Shown: in pieces, positions 42,142 through 50,585 of the stretch | How the letters are laid out: every line of letters begins with the position of its first letter | How positions within the stretch are numbered: position 1 is the stretch's first letter | Source of the DNA: AG41 sp036522815 | Lineage (GTDB): Bacteria; Gemmatimonadota; Gemmatimonadetes; Gemmatimonadales; GWC2-71-9 | DNA: 64,000 nucleotides | Assembly (NCBI GenBank): GCA_036522815.1 | Contig: DATDFC010000102.1 | Location: 24,012 to 88,011, forward strand | Direction of reading: 5' to 3' | Made by a program: the position numbers and the translations under genes | Notes under the pieces: model-generated | What the model saw: the letters and a program-made list of their open reading frames with translations, nothing else | Databases searched by the model: none | Told to the model about the DNA's origin: nothing

Positions 42142-43218
42142 TCAGCTCCGCGGGCACGCCAGGATGAACTCGCGACGCGTGCGCCCGGGGTCGTTGATGG
42201 TCTTGAAGAACTCGTCGTAGTAATCGAGCGCCTGCGAGATCCGTTTGGCCTCGAGCCCCTCCGCGGCCATCCCGCGGTACAGCGCGTAGATCGTGTCCTT
42301 CTGGGCGTTGAAGCGCGCGAACAGCGTGGCGAGCTCCTGCGACGAGCGGCACATGCCGCGAAACGCGCGCTGGCGCACGGTGGGGATGTTGAGCCGCGGA
42401 TCGGGCTGGGCGTACGGCGTCCAGATGACGCCGGACCAGTCGAAATCGTACGGTACCGGGTAGACTACGCCGGTCGAGTCCTCAGTGAGCACGATGTTGT
42501 GCAGCGCCGACACCGCCCAGTCGGTGTTGCCGATCATGTACTGGAACACGACGACCACGCCCATCTGCTGGAAGTCGACGTCGGCCTGGGACAGTCCCTT
42601 CGAGTCGATGACGTGCGTTGCGTTACGCCGGGCCAGGCGGTCGTCGTCCTCGACAAAGAACGCCCGCCGCACTTCGGGAGCGTGCTTGCCGTCCGCGTCC
42701 ACATAGGTGACCCGCGCCAGGCGCACCCGGAAGCTGCGATCGGTGAGCAGGTTGTAGGCCCGGTAGATGAGGTACTCTTCCAGCAGGTAGTTGGCGTACG
42801 TCTGGCCGCCACGACACTGCACCGCGAGTTTGAGGCTCCCCTGGTGAGCGAAGGCCGTGTGCGCCGTCTGCTCGCGGTTGAAGACGATCTTGAGCGGCGG
42901 GTACTGGCAGTGCGCCAGCCGAAAGTGCCCACGGGTGTGCAGCTGGACGTCGAGCGCAACGGTGTCGCCGGCCGCGGTGACATAGGAGAGCACACCGGGG
43001 TGGTCCGGCTTGTCGTTGCCGCGATTCTTGTTGATGGCGGCGAAGTCGGCCTTGAGGCTGAAGTCGAGCGGCTCGGTCGCTGCGAATAGGCGGTCCGCAG
43101 TCCGTGGCGGAGTCGAGTCGACCGGTGTCTGGCTCGCCGACGCACCCGTAGCGACGCACACGCCCACCAGGGCGGTGAGCGCAGCACCGCACCTGCGCCT
43201 CACCCGGTCGAAGCTCAC
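42142..43218 (-). CDS. CotH-like secreted kinase-family protein
   Basis: 358 residues with a signal peptide (ALVGVCVATGASA) and a mature, compact domain. The segment MIGNTDWAVSALHNIVL, then DSTGVVYPVPYDFDWSG (about residue 259), fits the CotH kinase pattern of N-x-x-D-x-H-x-x-N followed by P-x-D-x-D metal-binding. The mature part also has several cysteines. CotH proteins phosphorylate secreted proteins in spore-formers. In many bacteria they are encoded beside VTC-domain polyphosphate polymerases, matching the adjacent CYTH/PPK1 fusion. The assignment rests on motif resemblance. Confidence 0.72.
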   Translation of the reverse strand: MSFDRVRRRCGAALTALVGVCVATGASASQTPVDSTPPRTADRLFAATEPLDFSLKADFAAINKNRGNDKPDHPGVLSYVTAAGDTVALDVQLHTRGHFRLAHCQYPPLKIVFNREQTAHTAFAHQGSLKLAVQCRGGQTYANYLLEEYLIYRAYNLLTDRSFRVRLARVTYVDADGKHAPEVRRAFFVEDDDRLARRNATHVIDSKGLSQADVDFQQMGVVVVFQYMIGNTDWAVSALHNIVLTEDSTGVVYPVPYDFDWSGVIWTPYAQPDPRLNIPTVRQRAFRGMCRSSQELATLFARFNAQKDTIYALYRGMAAEGLEAKRISQALDYYDEFFKTINDPGRTRREFILACPRS

Positions 43219-43259
43219 CGAGCAAGTTTACCGGCGCCGCGGAAGGCTCGCCAGCCGTT

Positions 43260-43280
43260 ATCCCGGGCTTGCGCCCGGGG
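43260..43280. repeat. Palindromic element, copy 1
   Basis: The sequence CCCGGGCTTGCGCCCGGGG with an upstream T and downstream TCAGT. Two more copies lie at 53261-53280 and 53303-53322 (one in each orientation). The arms CCCGGGC/GCCCGGG can form a hairpin. It sits in the short gap between the divergent CotH and ion-channel genes. Confidence 0.75.
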
Positions 43281-43327
43281 TCAGTCCGACTGTTTCGTCA
43301 TGCGTCTCGGGCCCAGGAGCGGCGGTC

Positions 43328-44467
43328 ATGCGCTGGATCACCGGTGTGGGGGGCGCGGTGCTGCTTGCCGTGGTCTTGTGGGACGCGTTCGAGACCATCA
43401 TCCTGCCACGGCGGGTGAGCGCGCGGATCCGCGTCACCAAGATGTTCTACCGGTACACGTGGGCGCCGTGGCGCGCCACCGCCCGGTTGCTCACGGGCCG
43501 GCGGCGCGAGGCGTTTCTGTCGTTCTACGGCCCCCTCTCCCTCATCGCGCTGCTGGCCCTGTGGGCGGCGGGCAGCGTGTTCTCGTTCGGGCTGCTGCAA
43601 TGGGCCGCCGGCTCGGCCATGACGGTGGCGGGCGGCGGCGGCACGGGGTTCTGGTCGGACCTGTACATGAGCGGCACGACGTTCTTCACGCTCGGCCTCG
43701 GAGACGTCGTGCCCCGGAGCGCCTTCGCCAAGACGCTCACCGTGGTGGAGGCGGGAACCGGATTCGCCTTCCTCGCAGCCGTGATCGGATACTTTCCGGT
43801 GATCTATCAGGCGTTCTCGCGCCGCGAGGTCGCGATCTCGCTGCTCGACGCGCGCGCCGGCTCACCGCCCAGCGCGGCCGAGCTCTTGTGGCGGCACCGC
43901 GCGGATCCGCGCGCCGCGGCGCTGGCCGAGCTGCTCAAAGAATGGGAGCGCTGGGCCGCCGACGTGCTCGAGAGCCATCTGTCGTATCCACCGCTCGGCT
44001 ATTTCCGGTCGCAGCACTACAACGAGTCGTGGGTGGCGGCCCTCACGACCATCCTGGACGCGAGCGCGCTCGTGATCGTGGGGCTCGAGGGGTGGTGCGT
44101 GCGGCAGGCCGAGCTGACGTTCGCCATGGCGCGACATGCGGTGGTCGATCTGGCGCAGGTGTACAGCACGCCGCCGCGGCGGCCCGAGGAGCGGCTGGAG
44201 ACGGCGCGGCTGGCACGGTTGCGCGACCGCCTCGCAGGCGGCGGCCTGGCGCTCAAGGCCCGGTCCGACTTCGAGGAGCGGCTCACCGAGCTGCGCCGCA
44301 TGTACGAGCCCTACGTCGAGGCGCTCTCCGGCTACCTCGCGCTGCCCCTGCCACCCTGGGTGCGCGAGCGCGACCGGCCCGACAACTGGCAGACGAGCGC
44401 GTGGGACCGCGTGGTGCAGCTGCCCGCCCCGCCGCCCGCGCGGGAGGACGAGCACTTCTCGGGATGA
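43328..44467 (+). CDS. Two-helix ion channel (potassium channel pore motif)
   Basis: 379 residues from ATG 43328. Helix 1 (residues 1-25), a second hydrophobic helix (LSLIALLALWAAGSVFSFGLL) and the pore loop GTTFFTLGLGDVVP, with the TxGxGD selectivity filter, are followed by helix 3 and a long cytoplasmic C-terminal domain (about 200 residues) rich in charged helices. Filter Leu in place of the usual Tyr/Phe is a departure, so selectivity for potassium is inferred. No neighbour suggests the gate signal. Confidence 0.82.
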   Translation: MRWITGVGGAVLLAVVLWDAFETIILPRRVSARIRVTKMFYRYTWAPWRATARLLTGRRREAFLSFYGPLSLIALLALWAAGSVFSFGLLQWAAGSAMTVAGGGGTGFWSDLYMSGTTFFTLGLGDVVPRSAFAKTLTVVEAGTGFAFLAAVIGYFPVIYQAFSRREVAISLLDARAGSPPSAAELLWRHRADPRAAALAELLKEWERWAADVLESHLSYPPLGYFRSQHYNESWVAALTTILDASALVIVGLEGWCVRQAELTFAMARHAVVDLAQVYSTPPRRPEERLETARLARLRDRLAGGGLALKARSDFEERLTELRRMYEPYVEALSGYLALPLPPWVRERDRPDNWQTSAWDRVVQLPAPPPAREDEHFSG

Positions 44468-44468
44468 C

Positions 44469-45155
44469 CTACGGAGGGGTGCTGCCCAGGCGCACGCCGA
44501 CCTCGTCGAGGTGATCGAGCAGGTCGGCGGGGTCCTGATACACGCGATACGCGCCGGCCCGCTCGAGCTCTTCTTCTCCGTACCCGCCGGACAAGAGCCC
44601 GACCCCCAGCGCCCGCGCGCGCCGCGCCGCCAACAGGTCCCACACGCTGTCCCCGACCACGATCGACTCGTCGATCGGCACGCCCAGCCGCTGGGCCCCG
44701 GCGAGGAACAGATCGGGATCGGGTTTCGCGTGCTCCACCTGGTCGCGGGTCACGATGGGGACGCCGGCGGGGATCGCCAGCACGTCGAGGTTGGGCCTGG
44801 CGCTCTCCATCCGGCCGCTCGTCCCGATCGCCCAGGGGACGCCCGCCTTCGTGAGATAGGCGAGCAGCTCGCGGGCGCCCGGGAGGGGACGCACTTGCGA
44901 TACCTGGCGCGCGTAGGCCTCGGCATGAGCGCGCCGGATCTGCGCCGCCTGTTCCGGCTTCAGCTCCCGTCCCGTCTCACGGAACAGCGCGTGCACGAAC
45001 AAGCCGCCGCTCATGCCGATGCGGCGGTGGATGCGCCACACGGAGAGCTCGATTCCCACACTCTCGAGCGCCTCGCGCCAGGCGAGCACGTGCTGGTACA
45101 CGCTGTCGACCAGCGTGCCGTCGAGATCGAAAAGGAAGGCGGGACCCGAGGGCAT
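44469..45155 (-). CDS. HAD hydrolase, phosphoglycolate-phosphatase-like
   Basis: 228 residues from ATG 45155; the open frame extends upstream into a repeat-rich hairpin region, which is not coding. Motif I is FLFDLDGTLVDS (Asp nucleophile and +2 Asp), motif II is AIGTSGR, motif III is the lysine in HAKPDPDLF, and motif IV is VVGDSVWDLLAA. These fit the beta-phosphoglucomutase/phosphoglycolate group with a helical cap. Substrate is unresolved. Confidence 0.92.
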   Translation of the reverse strand: MPSGPAFLFDLDGTLVDSVYQHVLAWREALESVGIELSVWRIHRRIGMSGGLFVHALFRETGRELKPEQAAQIRRAHAEAYARQVSQVRPLPGARELLAYLTKAGVPWAIGTSGRMESARPNLDVLAIPAGVPIVTRDQVEHAKPDPDLFLAGAQRLGVPIDESIVVGDSVWDLLAARRARALGVGLLSGGYGEEELERAGAYRVYQDPADLLDHLDEVGVRLGSTPP

Positions 45156-45160
45156 CGGAA

Positions 45161-45225
45161 GGTTGTGGAGGTTGTGGAGGTTCTGGAGGCTTACCTCCAC
45201 AACCTCCACGACCTCCTGAACCTCC
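45161..45225 (-). repeat. 9-10-bp tandem repeats forming a long inverted repeat
   Basis: Units of the GGTTGTGGAG type recur three times (45161-45189), followed after a TTAC turn by complementary CCTCCACAAC, CCTCCACGAC and CCTCCTGAAC units. The two halves can form an imperfect ~28-bp hairpin between two minus-strand genes. A terminator or mRNA-stability function is plausible; there is no T-run. Confidence 0.6.
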
Positions 45226-45231
45226 ATGACC

Positions 45232-46431
45232 TCATTTCAGCAACATGTCGTGCGGCCGCGCCTCGCCCGTCGGCAGGTGTTCGAAGTCGACGTCGAATTT
45301 GGGATCGAGCGTCATGCCCTTCGCGCTCACCTCGATGAGGCGTACGCGGTAGGGCACCTTGCCGTCCAGGTTCGAGAGCAGCGAGTTGCTCACGTACAGG
45401 CGCTTGTTGTCGGGCGTGAGCTTCATCATCTGCGCCTGGGGGAAGGCGACCGTGCTGACGAGCTTGGGGTGCAGCGGGTCGGCGATATCGTACTGCTGTA
45501 CCGCACCGCCACCGAACAGCGACACGAACAGGAAACGGTTGTCGTAAGAGATCCGCATGTCCGCCGGGATCGCATTGTCGGCCAGCTTGAGCACGCGCGT
45601 GAACGCGAGCTTGCCGTCGTTTCCTACCTGCCAGTGCCACACGCTGTTGCCGAAGGCGCAGTTGATGAAGCCGCCGCGCGCCGTCGCCCCGTGCAGCCAG
45701 CGCACCTCGAGCGGCGCTTTGTCGAGGTGCTCCTCCTGGAGCACTTTGCCGGTCTTGTAGTCCCAGGCGACCACGACGTCCCCCACCTGGTCCATCGGCG
45801 TATTGCCGGCCTTCACCGCGTGCGGGTGCGCCCAGCTCGAGGTCACGATCAGGTTCAGCTCCGGCTTGATCCCGACGTCGTACATGTAATCCGGCGCTGG
45901 GAGCGCCTTCACAAAGTTGCCATCGTTGTCGAGCTGCACCAGCGCGCCCGGCGCACCGCCGTCCTTCGCCCCCAGCATTGCGATCATCACGCCGCCGGGG
46001 ACGGCATAGAAGGTGTGCGGCCCCGAGAAGCCGGTGCTCGTCGCCAGGTCGGGCACCGTCTTGACGAGCGTGGGATGCTTCGGGTCGGTGGCGACGTCGT
46101 AGATGAACAGCCGGTTGGAGAACAGTCCGCCCGCGAAGATGCGGTCGGCGTTGACGGTGTAGCCGAAGTGGTGGGCCTCGTTAGCGGGCGCGCTGGTCGG
46201 CACGGTCGCGATAATCGTTCCGTAGGCCGACGAGGTGGGGCTCGCGTCGATCACGGTGAGAAAGTCGGGGTCCTTCTGGTCGGCGTCGCTGGTCCAGACG
46301 TACAGCACGGACTCGTGCTGGTCGGGGCGGAGGCCCCGGACGAAGACCGATTCGTCCTCCGGGCCGGGGCGCGCGGTGAGGAGGCCGGCGGGCAGGGCGG
46401 CGACGAGCAGCAGCGTAGCGGTGCGATTCAC
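45232..46431 (-). CDS. Exported SBP56/methanethiol-oxidase-like protein
   Basis: 399 residues from GTG 46431 with GAGAGGA upstream; a signal peptide follows (TATLLLVAALPAGLLTA). The family pattern of selenium-binding protein 56 is clear: YVWTSDADQKDPDFLTVIDA, TVPTSAPANEAHHFGYTV, then beta-propeller blades with HPHAVKAG, a metal-ligand-style GFINCAFGNSVWHW and MLLK end. Bacterial homologues oxidise methanethiol in the periplasm to formaldehyde, H2S and H2O2, with copper. The enzymatic role here is by homology only; signal-peptide presence fits an extracytoplasmic enzyme. Confidence 0.9.
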   Translation of the reverse strand: MNRTATLLLVAALPAGLLTARPGPEDESVFVRGLRPDQHESVLYVWTSDADQKDPDFLTVIDASPTSSAYGTIIATVPTSAPANEAHHFGYTVNADRIFAGGLFSNRLFIYDVATDPKHPTLVKTVPDLATSTGFSGPHTFYAVPGGVMIAMLGAKDGGAPGALVQLDNDGNFVKALPAPDYMYDVGIKPELNLIVTSSWAHPHAVKAGNTPMDQVGDVVVAWDYKTGKVLQEEHLDKAPLEVRWLHGATARGGFINCAFGNSVWHWQVGNDGKLAFTRVLKLADNAIPADMRISYDNRFLFVSLFGGGAVQQYDIADPLHPKLVSTVAFPQAQMMKLTPDNKRLYVSNSLLSNLDGKVPYRVRLIEVSAKGMTLDPKFDVDFEHLPTGEARPHDMLLK

Positions 46432-46541
46432 GTGTGGATCCTCTCGCGAGAGCGTTGGGCGCGGCGGAAACGGTGAAGCTACCGCCGGGCCCCCTCCGGG
46501 CAAGACCCGCCCCGTCGCTAGATTACCCGCGGGGAGATCGC

Positions 46542-47627
46542 ATGAAACAATGGCTTGAAACGCGCGAGGTGCTCGATTTCCTGGCCGGGGCCCGCCGCGG
46601 GGGAAAGCCCGCCGCCTTGGCGACGGTCGTGCGGGTCCGCGGCTCGGCCTACCGGCACGAGGGCTCGAAGCTCGCCGTCGCGGGCGACGGCAGCAGCGCG
46701 GGCAACGTGAGCGGTGGCTGCCTCGAGCAGGACGTGCGCGAAGTGGCGCTGCAGGTCATCCGCAGCGGAGCGCCCGAGCTCCGGAGCTACTGCTCCAGCG
46801 CCGACGAAATCGCCGCCTGGGACCTGGGCGTGGGGTGCGAAGGACAAGTCGAGGTGTACGTGGAGCCGGCGCCGGACGCCCGTTCGCGTGAACGGGACCT
46901 GCTCGAGGGGCGGGAGCCGTTTGCCGTCGCGACGCCCATCGGGATGCGAGCTGCGAAATGCGGGATGCGACTGATCGTGACGGGCGCAGGCGTCGAAGGT
47001 GATCTCGGATCGATAGATCTGAATTCCCGCGTCGCGGCCAAGGCGCGCGAGCTGCTCGCAACCGGAGAATCCGGGATCCACGAGATCGGCGGCGGGTCGG
47101 TGTTCTTCGACGTGTTGCTGCCTCCGCCCCAGCTGGTGGTGCTGGGCGCGGGCGACGACGCCCGGCCACTGGTCCGGTTCGCGGCCGACGTCGGGTTCCG
47201 CGTCGTGGTCGTCGATCGGCGGGTCGGGTTGCTCACCCACGAGCGGTTCCCGGCCGCGGCGCTGGTGCGGAGCACGGGCGACGAGCTGGGAGAAGCGACG
47301 CCGCTCGACGCCGAGTGCTACGCCGTCGTGATGAACCACAACTTCGCGGACGATCAGGCGTATCTGCGCGCGCTCCTGAAAACGCCGGTCTGCTACATCG
47401 GCGTGCTGGGTCCGCGCCAGCGCACCGATCGTATGCTGCGGAACCTCGCCGCCCAGGGCCCCCTGGACGAGGGGCGCGTGTACGGGCCCGTGGGCCTGGA
47501 CATCGGGACCGACGGCGCCGAACAGGTGGCGCTGGCCGTGATCGCGGAGGTTCTCGCGGTGCGCTCCGGCCGGCGGGCCCGGTCGCTGCGAGAGCGCCTC
47601 GCGCCCATCCATGCTCCGGGCGACTGA
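46542..47627 (+). CDS. XdhC/CoxI-family molybdoenzyme accessory protein
   Basis: 361 residues from ATG 46542 with GGGGAG upstream. An N-terminal XdhC domain (EVLDFLAGARRGGKPAALATVV, GNVSGGCLE) is followed by a Rossmann-type C-terminal domain (PQLVVLGAGDDARPLVRFAAD, GLLTHERFPA, VMNHNFADDQ, GVLGPRQRTDRML). Family members help insert sulfurated molybdenum cofactor into xanthine-dehydrogenase- or CO-dehydrogenase-like enzymes. The MobA-like gene follows with a 17-bp overlap, a pairing often seen beside such enzymes, but no target enzyme is in the window. Confidence 0.9.
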   Translation: MKQWLETREVLDFLAGARRGGKPAALATVVRVRGSAYRHEGSKLAVAGDGSSAGNVSGGCLEQDVREVALQVIRSGAPELRSYCSSADEIAAWDLGVGCEGQVEVYVEPAPDARSRERDLLEGREPFAVATPIGMRAAKCGMRLIVTGAGVEGDLGSIDLNSRVAAKARELLATGESGIHEIGGGSVFFDVLLPPPQLVVLGAGDDARPLVRFAADVGFRVVVVDRRVGLLTHERFPAAALVRSTGDELGEATPLDAECYAVVMNHNFADDQAYLRALLKTPVCYIGVLGPRQRTDRMLRNLAAQGPLDEGRVYGPVGLDIGTDGAEQVALAVIAEVLAVRSGRRARSLRERLAPIHAPGD

Positions 47628-48225
47628 GCCTGTGAATGTGGCCGGCGTCGTGCTCGCCGCTGGCGCCTCGCGCCGCATGGGACCGGGCCGGAACAAGATG
47701 CTGCTCGAGCTCGCGGGCGAGCCGCTGGTACGCCGCGCCGCCCACCGGGCGCTCGCGGCCGGACTGTCGCCCGTGGTGGTTGTGCTCGGCCACGAGGCCG
47801 ACCGGGCCCGCGCCGCCCTCGCGGGGTTGCCCGTGGAAATCACCGTGAACCCCGATTTCACTGGGCCCACCAGCGGTTCGCTGCACGCAGGGCTCGACGT
47901 GCTGGGAGCGGATGTGGAGGCGGTGGTGGTCCTGCTGGCCGACATGGTGCACGTGACCGCCGCCGCGCTCGCCGAGCTCGTGACCCGGACCCGCACCAGC
48001 GATGCGCCGCTCGTCGTGTCGCGCTACGGCGACGTCACCGCACCACCGCTGCTATTTCGCCGCGCGCTGTTCAGCGAGCTGCTGGCGTGGACGGGAGAAG
48101 GGTGCGGCAAGGTGGTCGTGCAGGCGCACAAGCACGAGGCGCTGTACGTCGACCGGTCGGCCGCGGTGCTGCTGGACGTGGACACGCCGGAGGACTTCCA
48201 GGCGGCTCAGAACAGCTCCAGCTGA
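47611..48225 (+). CDS. MobA-like (MocA-type) nucleotidyltransferase
   Basis: 204 residues from ATG 47611, overlapping the XdhC stop; GTG 47632 is an alternative start. Nucleotide-binding N-terminal motif VVLAAGASRRMGPGRNKMLL, substrate region PTSGSLHAGLDVL, and metal-binding LLADMVHVT are those of molybdopterin cytidylyl- or guanylyltransferases. With the XdhC gene it suggests maturation of a molybdenum hydroxylase. Its 3' end overlaps the convergent nuclease gene by 19 bp. Confidence 0.85.
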   Translation: MLRATEPVNVAGVVLAAGASRRMGPGRNKMLLELAGEPLVRRAAHRALAAGLSPVVVVLGHEADRARAALAGLPVEITVNPDFTGPTSGSLHAGLDVLGADVEAVVVLLADMVHVTAAALAELVTRTRTSDAPLVVSRYGDVTAPPLLFRRALFSELLAWTGEGCGKVVVQAHKHEALYVDRSAAVLLDVDTPEDFQAAQNSSS

Positions 48226-49706
48226 TCCGCCACCAGGCTCCGCAGTTTCTCGAGCAGCTTCACCATCGCCCACGTGTCGCGCTCGCAATAGCGCAGCAGC
48301 GCGTCCCGCAGCGCCGCCCGCTCATCCGCCGGCAGCTCGGCGCCCCGCAGCATCAGGCGCTGGAGCTCGACCGTCGCGGCCTCGCCGTCCTGGACCTGCA
48401 AGTCCGCGTACGACAGCCCCGGGACGAGCGCGGGCAGCGTCTTCTTGATGCTGAAGCCGCCGCCGAAGTCGGGGTGGTAGACATGTCTCCGGATCACCGG
48501 CAACAAGTCCACGAGGCGCCGTTCGATGCGCTCGAGCTCTTTGGCGCAGCCGGGCACCGCCTCCCGCAGCTGTCTGATGCAGTCCCGCTCGAAGCTCGCG
48601 TAATACGCCACGATCTTTTTCGCCCCGGCGCATGCCTCCACCAGGGCCGCGGCGAGCGCCGGGCGCGGATCCGCGGGCCCCTCCGCGATCCATTCACGGT
48701 GCACCAGGGCCCCCCGCTCTTCGGCATGCACGCTGAACTGCACCGGCACCTGCTGCCACGGTCGGCACCCCGCCCAACGGGGGACCGCGAGGCTCACCGT
48801 CTCGAAATCGAGAAACGCGAGCGGTGACGCGAACTGGGCGAGCGGCTTTGTGAGCGTGGGCTCTACGACCATCCGCCCGCTCTGAACGGCCTTCACCTGG
48901 CGTGCATGGATCACCGAGAGCTCCAGGTCGGACGGCAGGTCGTAGATGGTCGCAAACCCGTCGGCCTCGAGCTCGAGGGCCCGCTTCCGGTCGATGCGGT
49001 ACAGGCTGCTCACGTGATGATCGGACGTCTTGGGCCAGCAGCGCGCGATGAACGGGCAGTCGTGCGGCGTGGTGCAGTGCTCGCCGATGGGGACGTCCGG
49101 GACCGGTCCTGCGAGCATCGCCCGCTGGGCCGCGAGCTCGTCCGGCACGCCGATCAGCGCCCCCTCCACCAGCGCCGTCACGTCTTCGCGGATGAACAGG
49201 TTGGCCAGGTCGGGGTAGCGGCATTGCGGGTTGAGGTGCATGACCTCGGCGCGCTCCACCGGGAGGCCCGCCTGCCGCAGCACGTACACCTGGACGGCCG
49301 CGTCGGGAAGGTGCTCCGGCTTGCGGCTGTTGGACGCCTTCACCTCGATCACGCCGTAGCCCCGGGCGGTGCGCTCCAGGATGTCCACACCCACGTAGGT
49401 GTCGTCCGCCAGAAACCAGGCCTCGTAAATCGCCGGCACGTCGTGTTGCAGGGCCGCGCGCGTGGCGGCTACCATGTTGTCGTGCTGATAAGACGGCAGA
49501 TCGATCAGCTGCCCGCCCGGCACGTGCTGGCGGGCGCGCACGCCCACCTCGCGCCCCTGGGCGAGCCGGTTCTGCTGTCCCGCCGACGGCGACAGCTCCG
49601 GGGCGTCGGGGTCGTGCACCCGCCACCACAGCTGCTTGTGACACTGGAGGCCCGACAGATAGCGCGACTTGGAAAGCCGCGGCGGCGCGGGGAGGGCGGA
49701 CGGCAT
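48207..49706 (-). CDS. DUF2779 nuclease-like protein (Cas4-type plus DEDD-like domain)
   Basis: 499 residues from ATG 49706; no good start exists further upstream. The N-terminal domain has a Cas4/RecB-like PD-(D/E)xK signature (YVGVDILER, GYGVIEVKAS) and four cysteines, SGLQCHKQLWW near the start and HCTTPHDCPFIARCW near residue 215-230, likely an iron-sulfur cluster. The C-terminal half has an acidic exonuclease-like pattern (AFLDFETVSLAVPRW, VAYYASFERDC, LLRYCERDTWAMVK). It probably binds or degrades nucleic acid; the biological role is unknown. It is convergent with the MobA-like gene. Confidence 0.82.
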   Translation of the reverse strand: MPSALPAPPRLSKSRYLSGLQCHKQLWWRVHDPDAPELSPSAGQQNRLAQGREVGVRARQHVPGGQLIDLPSYQHDNMVAATRAALQHDVPAIYEAWFLADDTYVGVDILERTARGYGVIEVKASNSRKPEHLPDAAVQVYVLRQAGLPVERAEVMHLNPQCRYPDLANLFIREDVTALVEGALIGVPDELAAQRAMLAGPVPDVPIGEHCTTPHDCPFIARCWPKTSDHHVSSLYRIDRKRALELEADGFATIYDLPSDLELSVIHARQVKAVQSGRMVVEPTLTKPLAQFASPLAFLDFETVSLAVPRWAGCRPWQQVPVQFSVHAEERGALVHREWIAEGPADPRPALAAALVEACAGAKKIVAYYASFERDCIRQLREAVPGCAKELERIERRLVDLLPVIRRHVYHPDFGGGFSIKKTLPALVPGLSYADLQVQDGEAATVELQRLMLRGAELPADERAALRDALLRYCERDTWAMVKLLEKLRSLVADQLELF

Positions 49707-49771
49707 GACTAGAACTGTAACCGGTAACTCACGCGTCGATGGGAACTTCGCGTTCGGGGGGACACGGGCGC

Positions 49772-49801
49772 TTGACGCCGCGCCCGCTCGCTCCGTATAA
49801 G
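49772..49801 (+). promoter_or_regulatory. Sigma-70-type promoter of the LuxR-type regulator
   Basis: TTGACG (49772-49777), 18-bp spacer, TATAAG (49796-49801). It is 17 nt before ATG 49819, so the predicted leader is very short; a GGAGG site lies between. Confidence 0.65.
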
Positions 49802-49818
49802 AGGAGCCCGGAGGAAAC

Positions 49819-50451
49819 ATGGTGTTACGCGTAGTACTGGCCGACGACCACGTGGTGCTGCGGCAGGGCGTGCGCGCCCTGCTCGAGCGTCACGGATTCG
49901 CGGTGGTGGCCGAGGCATCCGACGGGCGGGCGGCCGTGGAGGTGGCGCGCGAGCTCGAGCCCGACGTCGCGGTGCTCGACATCATGATGCCGTTGCTCAA
50001 CGGCATTGATGCCGCGGGCCAGATCGTCGCGGCCTGTCCCAACACCCAGGTCGTGATGCTGACGGCGCTCGAGCAGGAGCGCCTGGTGACGGACGCGGTC
50101 CGTGCGGGCGTGCGCGGGTTCGTGCTCAAGACCCAGGCGGGAGAGGATCTCGCCCAGGCCATCGAGCAGGTGTCGCGCGGCGGGTTCTACGTCGGCGCGG
50201 GCGTCTCGCAGGCGGTGGTGGAGGCCTGCCGCGCAGCCGCCGCGGCGGACCGCGGCCGGCTGACCTCACGTGAGCGCCAGGTCGTGCAGCTCGTGGCCGA
50301 GGGCAAGTCGACCAAGCAGGTCGCCGCGCTGCTCGCGATCACTCCCAAGACGGCCGAGTTCCACCGCACGCGCGTGATGAAGAAGCTGAACGTGCACGAT
50401 GTCGCCGGTCTCGTCCGCTACGCGATCCGTGAGGGCCTCATCGAGCCGTGA
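49819..50451 (+). CDS. NarL/LuxR-family response regulator
   Basis: 210 residues. Receiver domain with the acidic pair Asp9-Asp10, phospho-acceptor Asp54 in AVLDIMMP, Thr in MLTALEQ and Lys in FVLKTQAG; all intact. A LuxR-type HTH at the C-terminus (RLTSRERQVVQLVAEGKSTK, then AALLAITPKTAEFHRTRVMKKL) binds DNA. No kinase gene is adjacent. It should be an active phosphorylation-dependent regulator of unknown genes. Confidence 0.94.
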   Translation: MVLRVVLADDHVVLRQGVRALLERHGFAVVAEASDGRAAVEVARELEPDVAVLDIMMPLLNGIDAAGQIVAACPNTQVVMLTALEQERLVTDAVRAGVRGFVLKTQAGEDLAQAIEQVSRGGFYVGAGVSQAVVEACRAAAAADRGRLTSRERQVVQLVAEGKSTKQVAALLAITPKTAEFHRTRVMKKLNVHDVAGLVRYAIREGLIEP

Positions 50452-50585
50452 CGCCCCCGGGTCTTCTCCCCGCCTGATCTAGGGGTTCGCCCGGTTTTTC
50501 CCAAGGGCTTCCGCTGCGACATTCTAGAGCACGCAGCACGGGCGCCCTAATCTGTCATGCACGCCCTCATTGCGAGAGCACCAGC

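Noticed and set aside
42136..42352. Extension of the PPK1 fusion frame upstream to 42352
   Set aside because: The region codes for the end of the CotH-like protein and the extended frame is an arginine-rich shadow.
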